A stretch of DNA of 64,000 nucleotides from Polaromonas jejuensis NBRC 106434. GTDB lineage: Bacteria; Pseudomonadota; Gammaproteobacteria; Burkholderiales; Burkholderiaceae_C. Numbering within the stretch: the stretch's first letter is position 1; every line of letters starts with the position of its first letter. The DNA lies in NCBI RefSeq assembly GCF_001598235.1, contig NZ_BCYO01000001.1, forward strand, positions 186,001 through 250,000. Direction: 5' to 3'. The position numbers and the translations under genes are program-made. Shown here piece after piece: positions 1-8,099 of this stretch. The notes under the pieces were generated by a model. That model made no database searches. It was not told the origin of the DNA and saw nothing but the letters and a program-made list of their open reading frames with translations.

Positions 1-1
1 A

Positions 2-1333
2 CTGGCGGCGGCGCAGGCCAGCCGCGAGGCGGGCAATGCGCCCAACGCGGTGCTGGCCGCCGCGGCCGCCATCGTCGGGCCGAAGTGCCAGGAGGCCGCT
101 CGCAGCGCGCTCAAGTTCATGCTTGAGCGCTTCCATGCTGCCGGGCTGGGCACCGAGTTCGGCGCCTCCCTGGGCGAGAGCTTCGACGTAGAGGCCGTCG
201 ACGCAGCCGATCACCCTGGCTTGACCTGCGAGACACCCGACGCACGAGCGGAGGCGCTCATTGCGGGCGTCGAGGACCGTGGCGGCCGTTCGGTGTTCTT
301 GCGTTGGCTCATGACTCTGCCAGGTCATCCTACCGAGGATGCGGTGCTGGCCGCGATCTCGGCCACGTTGGCTTGGGGGCCCTTGATGCGCAAGCGGATC
401 TCGCGTCTTACGGCTGAAGGGCTTCCCTGGTGGCTTCGGTTGTTCGGGACGCTGATCGGCGCCTCGGCCGATGCCGGGCATCACGAGTCTTGCCGCTTCT
501 GTGGCATCACCGAACGAGATCTGCTCGGCAGGCTGAGTCTGGGCGAAATCTCTTTCGCCGCCTTGCTCGGCCGCGTGCCTGATGCAGATGACCTGTTCGC
601 CTTCCAGACCCTGGTCGGCTTGCTTCTGACCAACGGCCCGGGCGCGATTTCTGCGCAAGGCGCCAAGGGCGCGGTCTCGGCCGACGGGCCCGAGCAGCCC
701 GAGCGCGTGCAGCTCAACAAGGCGCTGATCGGCTTTCTCACGCACACCGGCTATGCGCACGGCGGTAACGGCTACGAAGGCATCGCCTACCTCAACGAAC
801 AGTTCAAGGCGAGCGGCCTGAAGGACCCGAGCGCCAAGGATCACGGCATCAACCTGAAGGCGCTGGCCGCCAGGGCGGTCGAGCAGTACGCGCAATACAA
901 GAGCGCGAAGAAGACCGCCGGCAGCCTCGATATTGCCAAGCTGCCGGGCGTCAATCACCCGGTGTTCAAGGACAAGCCGGTCAATTTCGATCCGCGCGAG
1001 GTGTTCATCGCCAAGCTGTTTGAGGAACGCGGCGAGACCAACGTGTTCCATGCCTTCTACCGCGCACTGGTGCAGCAGCTGTTCGATGCCGGCGTGTCGC
1101 GCAACGTTTACTGCGTCAATATCGACGCGGTGATCGCGGCACTCCTGCTCAAGATGCTGTGGAAGCCGTTGCAGGCGGGCGAGATCGGCGAGCGCGATCT
1201 CGAGACGGCGGCCTTCACGATTTTCCTGTACCCGCGCATGCTGGGCTGCGCGGCCGAGATAGACGACCACCTGAATCGCGGACGCAATATGGATACCCGC
1301 ACACAAGCGTCGCAGTGCCGGTTTGTCGTCTGA
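2..1333 (+). CDS. Citrate synthase/citryl-CoA lyase-like protein, C-terminal part (5' end outside window)
   Basis: The reading frame is open from base 2, so the gene starts left of the window; the GTG at 50 is internal. The visible part contains a small-domain citrate-synthase-like stretch with GPGAISAQGAKGA near 650 and HTGYAHGGNGYEG near 745, followed by GVNHPVFKDKP near 945. These resemble the C-terminal citryl-CoA lyase module of ATP-citrate lyase and related CoA-binding citrate-synthase-family proteins. The role would be cleavage or formation of a citryl-CoA-like thioester in the cytoplasm. Without the N-terminal part I cannot tell whether a CoA-ligase domain is fused. It ends about 75 bp before the first shared promoter module and is probably unrelated to the genes that follow. 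Confidence 0.6.
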   Translation: MAAAQASREAGNAPNAVLAAAAAIVGPKCQEAARSALKFMLERFHAAGLGTEFGASLGESFDVEAVDAADHPGLTCETPDARAEALIAGVEDRGGRSVFLRWLMTLPGHPTEDAVLAAISATLAWGPLMRKRISRLTAEGLPWWLRLFGTLIGASADAGHHESCRFCGITERDLLGRLSLGEISFAALLGRVPDADDLFAFQTLVGLLLTNGPGAISAQGAKGAVSADGPEQPERVQLNKALIGFLTHTGYAHGGNGYEGIAYLNEQFKASGLKDPSAKDHGINLKALAARAVEQYAQYKSAKKTAGSLDIAKLPGVNHPVFKDKPVNFDPREVFIAKLFEERGETNVFHAFYRALVQQLFDAGVSRNVYCVNIDAVIAALLLKMLWKPLQAGEIGERDLETAAFTIFLYPRMLGCAAEIDDHLNRGRNMDTRTQASQCRFVV

Positions 1334-1408
1334 GTGGGTGCATCCGCTTCGCCCGGAAGGAACTTTTACGACGCATTCAGAGGCCTCCGCCGCCGTAGGA
1401 GACACTTC

Positions 1409-1462
1409 CTGAACCGATTTTCAGAATTCGTTCAGTTCACCTTTAGCGTGGAATCCTAAGCT
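1409..1462 (+). promoter_or_regulatory. Promoter module copy 1: 11-bp phased operator and -10-like box
   Basis: CTGAA (1409-1413), TTCAG (1420-1424), TTCAG (1431-1435) and TTTAG (1442-1446) lie exactly 11 bp apart. The hexamer TAAGCT (1457-1462) starts 10 bp after the last block. The first two blocks also form an inverted repeat. The same geometry recurs at 2887 and 7990. An 11-bp direct-repeat array ending about 10 bp before the -10 is the layout of activator sites of the PhoB/OmpR response-regulator family, though these bases are not a classical Pho box. It precedes the binding protein at 1580 by about 118 bp. Confidence 0.65.
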
Positions 1463-1579
1463 GCCTGTCCAACGGTGGGTTCGCTTCGATGCGCTGCGTT
1501 CAATCCCTGATCGCTCGCCGGACGGGCACCGTGCTTTCGTTTTTTTTACCATAGCCCGAAAGGGCAGGAGACATTTGCA

Positions 1580-2680
1580 ATGACAACTTCAACGCTTTCC
1601 AGCCGCCGGCACGCCAGATTGGCGACTCGCCTGGTACAAATCGCCGGCCTGACGGCGCTTTCAGCCCTGCTGACGACGCCCGCCTTCGCCCTGAAATACG
1701 CGGCCCCCGAGCACAACCTGGCGGTCGACTCCTCCATCCCGAGCTGGACGCCGGGCGAGGTCACTGTCAAGCCGGAGGAGGAGCTCAACATCGTGGGTGC
1801 CGACGTGATGGACGAGATCACGCTCGGTTGGGCCAAGCTGATGCGCAAGGCCTACCCGAGGCTCAGCGTCACGATCGAGGCCCGCGCCTCCGGGACGGGT
1901 GGGCCGGCCCTGACGGAGGGCAAGGCGCACCTGGCGCCGGTGGGCCGCGAACTGCTGCCTGCCGAGGAAAAGGGCTTTGTGGAGAAGTTTGGCTACAAGC
2001 CGATGGCGATCCGCGTGGCCACGGGCAGCGTGGGCTCGCTGGGCAAGACGGCCACCTCCGTCGTGTTCGTCGACAAGGACAACCCGATCAAGGGCCTGAC
2101 CCTGGCGCAGCTCGATGCGATCTACTCGAAGACGCGCCTGCGCGGCCATGCCGACATCACGAAATGGGGCGACCTGGGCCTGGGCGGCGAGTGGGCTCAG
2201 CGGCCCATCCATCTCTACGGCCTGAAGCCGGTCAACGGCATTGAATACTTCCTCAAGCTCAACGTACTGCAAGGCGGCGAGTACCGCGAAGGCGTCCAGT
2301 TCGTCAAGGGCAAGGGCTTCAGCCACGCCTTCAACGTCGCCGCGGACGACATGGCCCAGCACCCGGGCGGGCTGACCTATGCGCTGCTGGCCAACCTCAC
2401 GCCCAACGTGAAGGTGGTGCCGCTTGCCGCCAAGGAGGGCGAGCCTTTCGTGGCGCCGACGCTGGAAAACGTCTATTCGCACAAGTACCCGCTGAGCCGC
2501 TACGTCTACATCTTTGTCAACAAGCAGCCGGGCAAGCCGCTGGAGCCCAAGGTCAAGGAATTCCTGAAGGCCGTGCTGAGCCGCGAGGGGCAGGATGTCG
2601 TCGCCAAGGAAGGGGTCTACATCCCGCTGACCCCCGCCGTTGTGCGCGAGGAGCTCGCCAAACTCGAGCGGCCGGACTGA
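1580..2680 (+). CDS. PstS-like periplasmic binding protein 1
   Basis: A 366-residue exported protein. A signal peptide (arginine-rich start, hydrophobic stretch about residues 18-37, cleavage near PAFA) precedes a PBP-like domain related to phosphate-binding PstS. Recognisable parts are an ASGTGG ligand-loop-like motif near residue 104, VGREL, FVDKDNP, a TKWGDLGLGGEW block, and the C-terminal KEFLKAVLSREGQ helix. All but the first recur in the three related proteins at 6433, 8100 and 9342. AGGAG at 1566-1570 precedes the ATG. It is a single-gene unit behind promoter module 1. No PstC, PstA or PstB homologue lies nearby, so it probably does not serve a local ABC transporter. Ligand unknown; phosphate or another oxyanion is only the family default. 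Confidence 0.85.
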   Translation: MTTSTLSSRRHARLATRLVQIAGLTALSALLTTPAFALKYAAPEHNLAVDSSIPSWTPGEVTVKPEEELNIVGADVMDEITLGWAKLMRKAYPRLSVTIEARASGTGGPALTEGKAHLAPVGRELLPAEEKGFVEKFGYKPMAIRVATGSVGSLGKTATSVVFVDKDNPIKGLTLAQLDAIYSKTRLRGHADITKWGDLGLGGEWAQRPIHLYGLKPVNGIEYFLKLNVLQGGEYREGVQFVKGKGFSHAFNVAADDMAQHPGGLTYALLANLTPNVKVVPLAAKEGEPFVAPTLENVYSHKYPLSRYVYIFVNKQPGKPLEPKVKEFLKAVLSREGQDVVAKEGVYIPLTPAVVREELAKLERPD

Positions 2681-2721
2681 CGCCACGGCGACCGGGGAAC
2701 GAGACGACTTCCCTTTTTCAT

Positions 2722-2751
2722 GCCTGCACCGGCAACACGGCTGGTGCAGGC
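2722..2751 (+). terminator. Possible terminator hairpin after binding protein 1
   Basis: Perfect 9-bp inverted repeat GCCTGCACC/GGTGCAGGC with a 12-nt loop, 42 bp after the stop codon. There is no downstream T tract, so it may only stabilise the 3' end of the transcript. Confidence 0.35.
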
Positions 2752-2886
2752 TCTCAGACCCCAAGCGTTCCGCAGCCGTCATGGTTCCGGGACGCTCTTC
2801 ATTGCGGCCACAGATCGGGTCGAACTTTGGCCTGCCAGGTGCCCATTTCGTGTTTCCCGGAAATAGGGCAAGTCGTCGCATGGTTC

Positions 2887-2940
2887 CTGAAACAGTTTTC
2901 AGAAACGCGACAGCTTGGCTTTAGCCTGTGCGCCTAATCT
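2887..2940 (+). promoter_or_regulatory. Promoter module copy 2: 11-bp phased operator and -10-like box
   Basis: CTGAA (2887-2891), TTCAG (2898-2902), GACAG (2909-2913) and TTTAG (2920-2924) repeat every 11 bp, followed after 10 bp by TAATCT (2935-2940). Copies 1 and 3 have the same spacing base for base. It would drive the three-gene unit beginning with the TonB-dependent receptor, with a leader of about 80 nt. Confidence 0.65.
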
Positions 2941-3026
2941 TCGTCCACGCTTGGCATAAGCAGGCAGATTCCACACGGCTTGACCCGTGAAGTTCGAATA
3001 AGTATGAAAATATAAGGAGACAGACG

Positions 3027-5546
3027 ATGATTCTCAAAAAAACCCTGCTGGCGTTTGCGGTGATGGCCGCCTTCCCGCTGGCGCGGGCGCAGAGTGCGGA
3101 CGCTGCCGCGACCGCGCGCGTCGAAGCCAAGACACACGCGCAGGCGCTGGTCGACCGCACCGTGGCCGAATACCCCGAACTGCTGGAACTCGACCTGCAT
3201 GCCGTGCCGCCGCAGGGCTCGCACAGCGCGATCGTCGCAGCCCGGTCCGCCAAGCGCATCGGAAACCGCACCGATCCGGACGATCTGGAGGTCTACAAGA
3301 CCGGCACGCCGTTTATTGAAGTGAACCAGACCGGCGACCAGAACGTCGAGGTGCACCTGCCGCTGTTCGATGCGCAGCGCCGCATTGTCGGCGTGATCGA
3401 GCTGACCTTTCCCTATCCACCCGGCTCGGGGAACGACAAGACCACGCTGATTCGCATGGGCGAGAAGATCCGCGACACGCTCGCCCCGCTCATTCCGCAG
3501 GCCGCGAGCCTGGCCGAGCCGGCCCGCGTGGCAACGGGTGATCGGCGCGCCGAGCCGTCGGGCGCGCGCCGCACAGTGCCGCCGGAGGCTCTGGACGATG
3601 AGGTAAACAAGGAGGCGCTGGGTAACAAACAGTCACTGCCGATGACCAAGGAGGTGGCCTCCGGCGAGGCCCTGCAGAACAGCCAGGAAGGCTACACCGA
3701 GGCGGTCAAGAACCAGGCCGGCGTCTCGCCTTCCAACTCCAAGGGCAGCCCCAACGACTCGATCAACATCCGCGGCATCAAGCTCAACCTGTTTTCCAAC
3801 TACCGGCTCAACGGCGGGCTGGCCATTGCCGGCGTGGTGACGACGCCGACCGAGGACAAGGAGCGCATCGAGACGCTCAAGGGCGCCAATGCGCTGATGT
3901 TCGGCGTGGCCAGTCCCGCCGGTATCATCAACCTGGTGACCAAGCGCGCGCTCGATCGCGACGTGACCAGCGTTTCGCTGCAGGGCAACTCGTTCGGGCA
4001 GTACGGCGCGGCCGTGGACCTGGGCCGCCGCTTCGGCGAGGAAAAGCAGTTGGGAGTGCGCGCCAACCTGTCTGCGGCTCACCTGGAGAATGGTGTGCGC
4101 GGGGCGGGTGGCGACAGTGAGTTCGCCAGTATCGGTGCCGACCTCAAGGCGACCAGCCGGCTGAGTTTCCAGCTCGACCTCGAGAACTACCGCCGCGACG
4201 TCGTCGAGCAAGGCACGGTGAGCCTGCCGGCGGCCGTGAAAGGTGTGATCCCGATTCCCCAGGTGCCGGACCCGCGCAACCTGCTGTCCGGTCCGTGGGC
4301 GCTGTACACGCCGCGGACCACCAACGTGCAGCTGCGCGCCGACTACCTTCTGAACGACGCGTGGAAGGTGATCGGCGAGATCGGTCGCTCTAACGCCAGC
4401 CGCTCGCGGTTGACGGTACGCATCGGCGGCTACGACGTCGCTACCGGCAATAACGGCATTCCAACCGTCAATACCGTCACGCAGGAATATGTGAACAGCT
4501 TCAAGCGAACGGAACTGATCGGCAAATTCGACACTGGGCCTTTCAAGCACGATCTCACATTGGGTATTTCCAGCAGCGTTCGCGATGCGATGACGCCGGC
4601 GCAGAACCAGATCGTGATGCCGCAGCGGCTGAACATCTATAACCCCATCGCACTGCCGGTGCCGGTCCCGACCAGTCCGTCCACGTCGTTGCCCCTGCAG
4701 GACAGCAAGGACACGGGCCTCTACGTGTACGACACCATCGGCTGGGGACCGAAGTGGAAGTTCCTGGCCGGCTTGCGACAGACCCGTTCGTCGCAGGACA
4801 ACCAGGTCAAGCAAGAGTCGGCGACGACCAGTTCGCCCGCGCTTGGCGTGTTGTATGACATCCGGCCCACGACCACGCTGTTCGCCAGCTACATGAAGGG
4901 GCTGGAAGATGGCGGCGTGGCACCGCTGATCGCAAAAAACGCGTTCGAGATCCTGGCGCCGGGCATCTCGACGCAAAAGGAAATCGGCATTCGCGATTCG
5001 TATTTCAAGGGCGTGTCGATCAGCGCCTCGTACTTCGACATCAAGCGGGTGAATGCGGTCACCGATCCGGTCACCAGGATATTTGCCAACGACGGCGTGA
5101 CCGTGTTCCGCGGCGTGGAAACAGTGGTCTCGGCCGACATCACCCGCCATTGGACGGTCAACGCCGCCGCGCAATGGCTGCATGCAGTGCAGCACGCGGC
5201 GCGCGACAAGACCATCGAGGGCCTGGTGCCCGAGAACACGCCCGACTTTGTCGGCAACCTCTCGGTCACGCACCGCGCGGCCTTCCTGCCGGGCCTGACG
5301 CTAACGGCCGGCGCGGCCTACATCTCCAAGCGTCCGGTAAACCCCCAGAACCAGGGCTTCATCCCGGGCTACGCGCTATTCAGTGCCGGCGCCGGCTACG
5401 CCACCAAGCTGGCCGGCCGTCCGACGACGTTCCAGCTCAGCATCGACAATCTGACCAACAAGCGCTACTGGAACTCGGTGCAGACCGGCACCTTGGGCAC
5501 CGGCATGGACCGCAGCATCCGGTTCAACGCGAAGATCAGCTTCTGA
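3027..5546 (+). CDS. TonB-dependent outer-membrane receptor with extra N-terminal domain
   Basis: 839 residues. A signal peptide (residues 1-21, ending ARAQ) is followed by an extra periplasmic domain (about 25-165) with the signature IGNRTDPDDL, LPLFDA and TFPYPPG. The plug (about 200-305; NIRGIKLN, ETLKGANALMFGVASPAG, NLVTKRA) resembles siderophore-receptor plugs. The barrel ends in a terminal Phe (NAKISF), as outer-membrane barrels do. It should import a substrate across the outer membrane using TonB. The extra domain is homologous to both halves of the next protein (5561) and is not the usual secretin/TonB N-terminal signalling domain. AAGGAGA at 3014-3020 sets the start. It is first in a unit with 5561 and 6433. 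Substrate unknown. Confidence 0.88.
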   Translation: MILKKTLLAFAVMAAFPLARAQSADAAATARVEAKTHAQALVDRTVAEYPELLELDLHAVPPQGSHSAIVAARSAKRIGNRTDPDDLEVYKTGTPFIEVNQTGDQNVEVHLPLFDAQRRIVGVIELTFPYPPGSGNDKTTLIRMGEKIRDTLAPLIPQAASLAEPARVATGDRRAEPSGARRTVPPEALDDEVNKEALGNKQSLPMTKEVASGEALQNSQEGYTEAVKNQAGVSPSNSKGSPNDSINIRGIKLNLFSNYRLNGGLAIAGVVTTPTEDKERIETLKGANALMFGVASPAGIINLVTKRALDRDVTSVSLQGNSFGQYGAAVDLGRRFGEEKQLGVRANLSAAHLENGVRGAGGDSEFASIGADLKATSRLSFQLDLENYRRDVVEQGTVSLPAAVKGVIPIPQVPDPRNLLSGPWALYTPRTTNVQLRADYLLNDAWKVIGEIGRSNASRSRLTVRIGGYDVATGNNGIPTVNTVTQEYVNSFKRTELIGKFDTGPFKHDLTLGISSSVRDAMTPAQNQIVMPQRLNIYNPIALPVPVPTSPSTSLPLQDSKDTGLYVYDTIGWGPKWKFLAGLRQTRSSQDNQVKQESATTSSPALGVLYDIRPTTTLFASYMKGLEDGGVAPLIAKNAFEILAPGISTQKEIGIRDSYFKGVSISASYFDIKRVNAVTDPVTRIFANDGVTVFRGVETVVSADITRHWTVNAAAQWLHAVQHAARDKTIEGLVPENTPDFVGNLSVTHRAAFLPGLTLTAGAAYISKRPVNPQNQGFIPGYALFSAGAGYATKLAGRPTTFQLSIDNLTNKRYWNSVQTGTLGTGMDRSIRFNAKISF

Positions 5547-5560
5547 CGAAAGCCGCAACC

Positions 5561-6436
5561 ATGAAACCCATGATCCGCCTCCTTCTACCCCTGTTCGTGG
5601 CTGCCCTGGCGGTTCCTGTGCAAGCGCAGGTGCCCGTCAAGATCTACGCGCAGGAACTGGTCGACCGCACGGTCGCGCAGAACCGCGATGTACTGGTGGC
5701 GGCGATGCACGTCACGCCGCCCAAGAGCGACGGCAACATTGTCATTGCCTCCAACATCGGGCGCCTGGGCAAGCCGGGCGACGAGGACGACCTGCGCGTG
5801 ATCGCCACCGGCGAAACCCGGGTCAAGGTGGCGCGTAGCGGCGAGCGCATCTCGATCGACATCGCGCTGCGCGACGCGACCGGCGACACCGTCGGCTCCC
5901 TGGGCCTCGTCTGGCCGTACCGGGCCGGCGAAGACACGGCCCAGTACGAGCGCAAGGCCCAGGCCATCCGCGACACGCTGGCCCGGCGCATCCTCAACAC
6001 GGGCAACCTGATGGACCCGTTTCCCTTCGACCCATCGGCAACGACCAAGACCCGCGCGCAGAAGCTGGTCGACGAGGCCCAGGAACGCCAGCCCGAGGTC
6101 CGCGTGCTGGCGCTGCGCGGGCACAACCGCGCCAGCGGGGAGCTGGTGCTGCTGGGCTCGACCTTCGGTCGCCACGGCAAAAAGGCCGATGCCGACGACC
6201 TGAAGATCCTTGCGGGCACCGAGCCTGTGACCGGGGTGTATTCGAACGGCCGGCGCTTCGGCGTGGACCTTCCGCTGCGGGACGCTGGCGGTAGTGCTGT
6301 CGGGACGATGAACGTCGGCTATGCCTACCGTACCGGTGACGATCAGCAGGCGTTGCTCGCCAAGGCTGTCGCGCTACGCGACGAGCTTCAGCGGCGAATT
6401 GCCAACACTCCCGCTCTCGACGAACTTGATCCATGA
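5561..6436 (+). CDS. Secreted protein with two copies of the receptor's N-terminal domain
   Basis: 291 residues. Signal peptide (1-22, ending VQAQ), then two tandem copies of one domain. Copy 1 (about 25-145) carries LGKPGDEDDLRV, ALRDATGDTVG and VWPYRAG. Copy 2 (about 160-285) carries HGKKADADDLKI, LPLRDAGGSAVG and AYRTG. The same pattern is present at residues 25-165 of the upstream TonB receptor. I do not recognise the family; the length and alternating strand pattern suggest a Cache/PDC-like sensor fold, which is a guess. The start at 5561 is chosen because a signal peptide follows at once; it lies 14 bp after the receptor stop. Its stop overlaps the next start by ATGA. Confidence 0.75.
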   Translation: MKPMIRLLLPLFVAALAVPVQAQVPVKIYAQELVDRTVAQNRDVLVAAMHVTPPKSDGNIVIASNIGRLGKPGDEDDLRVIATGETRVKVARSGERISIDIALRDATGDTVGSLGLVWPYRAGEDTAQYERKAQAIRDTLARRILNTGNLMDPFPFDPSATTKTRAQKLVDEAQERQPEVRVLALRGHNRASGELVLLGSTFGRHGKKADADDLKILAGTEPVTGVYSNGRRFGVDLPLRDAGGSAVGTMNVGYAYRTGDDQQALLAKAVALRDELQRRIANTPALDELDP

Positions 6437-7935
6437 CTACCATGCAAAATAGACCTGTCAAACGCACGATCCGCGCGGCGCTGCACGCCGCCGCATTGCT
6501 TCTGGCTATCGGTGCGCAAGCCGCCCCTCCGCCTTCAGAGGGCTACCGTCCGCAGCGTGTGGCCTCAGGCGCTATCGCCAGCGTCGGCGACACGGCCATG
6601 CAGCCGCTGATGGATGCGTGGATCGACGCCTTCCACCAGCGCCAGCCTGGCGTCACGCGCAGCCAGCGCTGGCTGCATGTCGGTGACGTGGCTGCGGTCG
6701 GCGCGTTGATGTTCGAGCTGGCCGATGTGGCTCCGATGACGCGCGCGCCGCTGCCTGCCGAACTGGCGCCGTATGCGCACCAGTTCGCCGGTGACATGAT
6801 GAAGAAGCCGCTGCTGGTGCGCGTCGCTTGGCGTGGTGGCGAGCCCGCCTACCTTGCGCTCAACAAGCGGCCCGATGCGCCGCTGGCGCCCAAGCTGCAG
6901 GAATTTGTGCGCTTCGCGCTCAGCCGTGACGGGCAGGAGATTGTTGGACGCCAGGCTGGCTTCCGTGCCTTGTCGGCCGCCGAAGCGGCGCAGGAACTAC
7001 CCAAGCTCGACGGTTTTCTGGCCACCCTGGACCCGGCCCTGCCACCCTATCGCGCAGGCGCCCAGGTGCACGGCGACGTCCGCAGTGTCGGCAGCGACGG
7101 CATGAAGTCGTTGATGGAGCGCTGGATGAATGGCTTGCATGCCGTACAGCCAGGCGTGCGGCGCGGCGAGCGCTGGGAGCATCTGGGTACGCTGAACGGA
7201 TTCCACGCTTTGCTTGCAGGCGAAACCGACTTGGCGCCGATGGGACGCGAGTTGTGGCCCGACGAAGCTGCCGCCTACTCGGCCTTGTACCCGGGGCAAA
7301 AGCTGTTCGAGGTACGTGTCGCGCGCGGCGGCTTCAACACACCTCAGCGCACCACGGCGCAGGCGATTTTCGTCAACGCGAACAATCCTATTGGTCGCAT
7401 CACCGTACCGCAGCTCGCGGCGATTCTCGGTAGCTCGCCTACCATCACGCGCTGGGGTCAACTTGGCCTGACGGGCGAGTGGGCCGAGCGCCCGATCGCG
7501 ATCCACATGCCGCCACGGGTTGCGCCGAACGCGATGTCGATGCAGGGCGTGGTGCTGCGTGGCGGTGCGTGGAACGATGCGAGACACGAAGCCTCGATCG
7601 CCGACACCGCCAAGGCCATCGCGCAGGACCCGGCGGCCATCGGCTTCGGTGGATTCGAGGAGGGCGGTCCCGGTCTTAAGTCGCTGGCCGTAGCAGCGAG
7701 CGAATCGGGCCCGTACGTCGAGGGCAACGGCGAGACCGCATCGAGCGGACGCTATCCGCTCACGCGCTACATGTACATCCGCCTGCATCGCAAGCCGGGC
7801 CAGGCGCTTGCGCCGCAGGTCAAGGAGTTCTTTCGCTATGTACTTAGCCGCGAGGGCCAGGAGCCCATTCTGTATTCCGGCTATTTCCCGCTCAGTGGAC
7901 GTGAGGTCGAGGAAGAACTCGCAAAATTAGAATAA
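6433..7935 (+). CDS. Tandem PstS-like binding protein with an abridged N-terminal copy
   Basis: 500 residues. After a signal peptide (about 1-31) come two homologous binding modules. The C-terminal module (about 210-500) is full length, with TRWGQLGLTGEWAERPI and the KEFFRYVLSREGQ helix. The N-terminal module (about 35-195) matches its beginning (SVGDTAMQPLMDAW against SVGSDGMKSLMERW) and its end (LQEFVRFALSRDGQE against VKEFFRYVLSREGQE) but lacks about 147 residues between, which contain most of the second lobe. So only one normal ligand cleft is expected. It overlaps the upstream gene by 4 bp and is translationally coupled with it. A role in handing over or sensing the receptor's substrate is inferred. 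Confidence 0.8.
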   Translation: MTTMQNRPVKRTIRAALHAAALLLAIGAQAAPPPSEGYRPQRVASGAIASVGDTAMQPLMDAWIDAFHQRQPGVTRSQRWLHVGDVAAVGALMFELADVAPMTRAPLPAELAPYAHQFAGDMMKKPLLVRVAWRGGEPAYLALNKRPDAPLAPKLQEFVRFALSRDGQEIVGRQAGFRALSAAEAAQELPKLDGFLATLDPALPPYRAGAQVHGDVRSVGSDGMKSLMERWMNGLHAVQPGVRRGERWEHLGTLNGFHALLAGETDLAPMGRELWPDEAAAYSALYPGQKLFEVRVARGGFNTPQRTTAQAIFVNANNPIGRITVPQLAAILGSSPTITRWGQLGLTGEWAERPIAIHMPPRVAPNAMSMQGVVLRGGAWNDARHEASIADTAKAIAQDPAAIGFGGFEEGGPGLKSLAVAASESGPYVEGNGETASSGRYPLTRYMYIRLHRKPGQALAPQVKEFFRYVLSREGQEPILYSGYFPLSGREVEEELAKLE

Positions 7936-7989
7936 GAAAAAGAGAGTACGCCTCAAGGACGCTCTGCAGAGATACCGCACAGGCACTGC

Positions 7990-8043
7990 CTGAAAAAAGT
8001 TTCAGAATCGATTCAGACTGGCGATAGGGACGAGGCGTAACTT
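7990..8043 (+). promoter_or_regulatory. Promoter module copy 3: 11-bp phased operator and -10-like box
   Basis: CTGAA (7990-7994), TTCAG (8001-8005), TTCAG (8012-8016) and GATAG (8023-8027), all 11 bp apart, with TAACTT (8038-8043) after 10 bp. The third instance of the module; it precedes the binding-protein pair at 8100 and 9342 and gives a leader of about 50 nt. Confidence 0.65.
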
Positions 8044-8099
8044 TAGACCTCCCATCATCAAAGATGGCGACACATCAATTTTTAACAGGAGACACGACA

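Larger units (their letters stand above)
2681..3026. other. Intergenic region with hairpin and promoter module 2
   Basis: 346 bp without a credible gene. It holds a 9-bp stem (2722-2730 with 2743-2751, 12-nt loop) that could end transcription of the upstream gene but has no following T run, then about 135 bp with nothing recognisable, then promoter module 2 and the leader of the TonB receptor gene. Confidence 0.5.

Noticed and set aside
1409-1446. Classical PhoB box before the PstS-like genes
   Set aside because: Spacing is Pho-box-like, but the block sequence TTCAG does not match the known CTGTCA half-site, so it is described only as a phased operator.
1661-2881. 406-codon open frame on the minus strand
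   Set aside because: It is antisense to the binding-protein gene, which has a signal peptide, ribosome site and clear domain; the antisense product is low-complexity and rich in Arg and Val.
3633-5273. 546-codon open frame on the minus strand
   Set aside because: Antisense shadow of the TonB receptor in GC-rich DNA; no start signal and no family motif.
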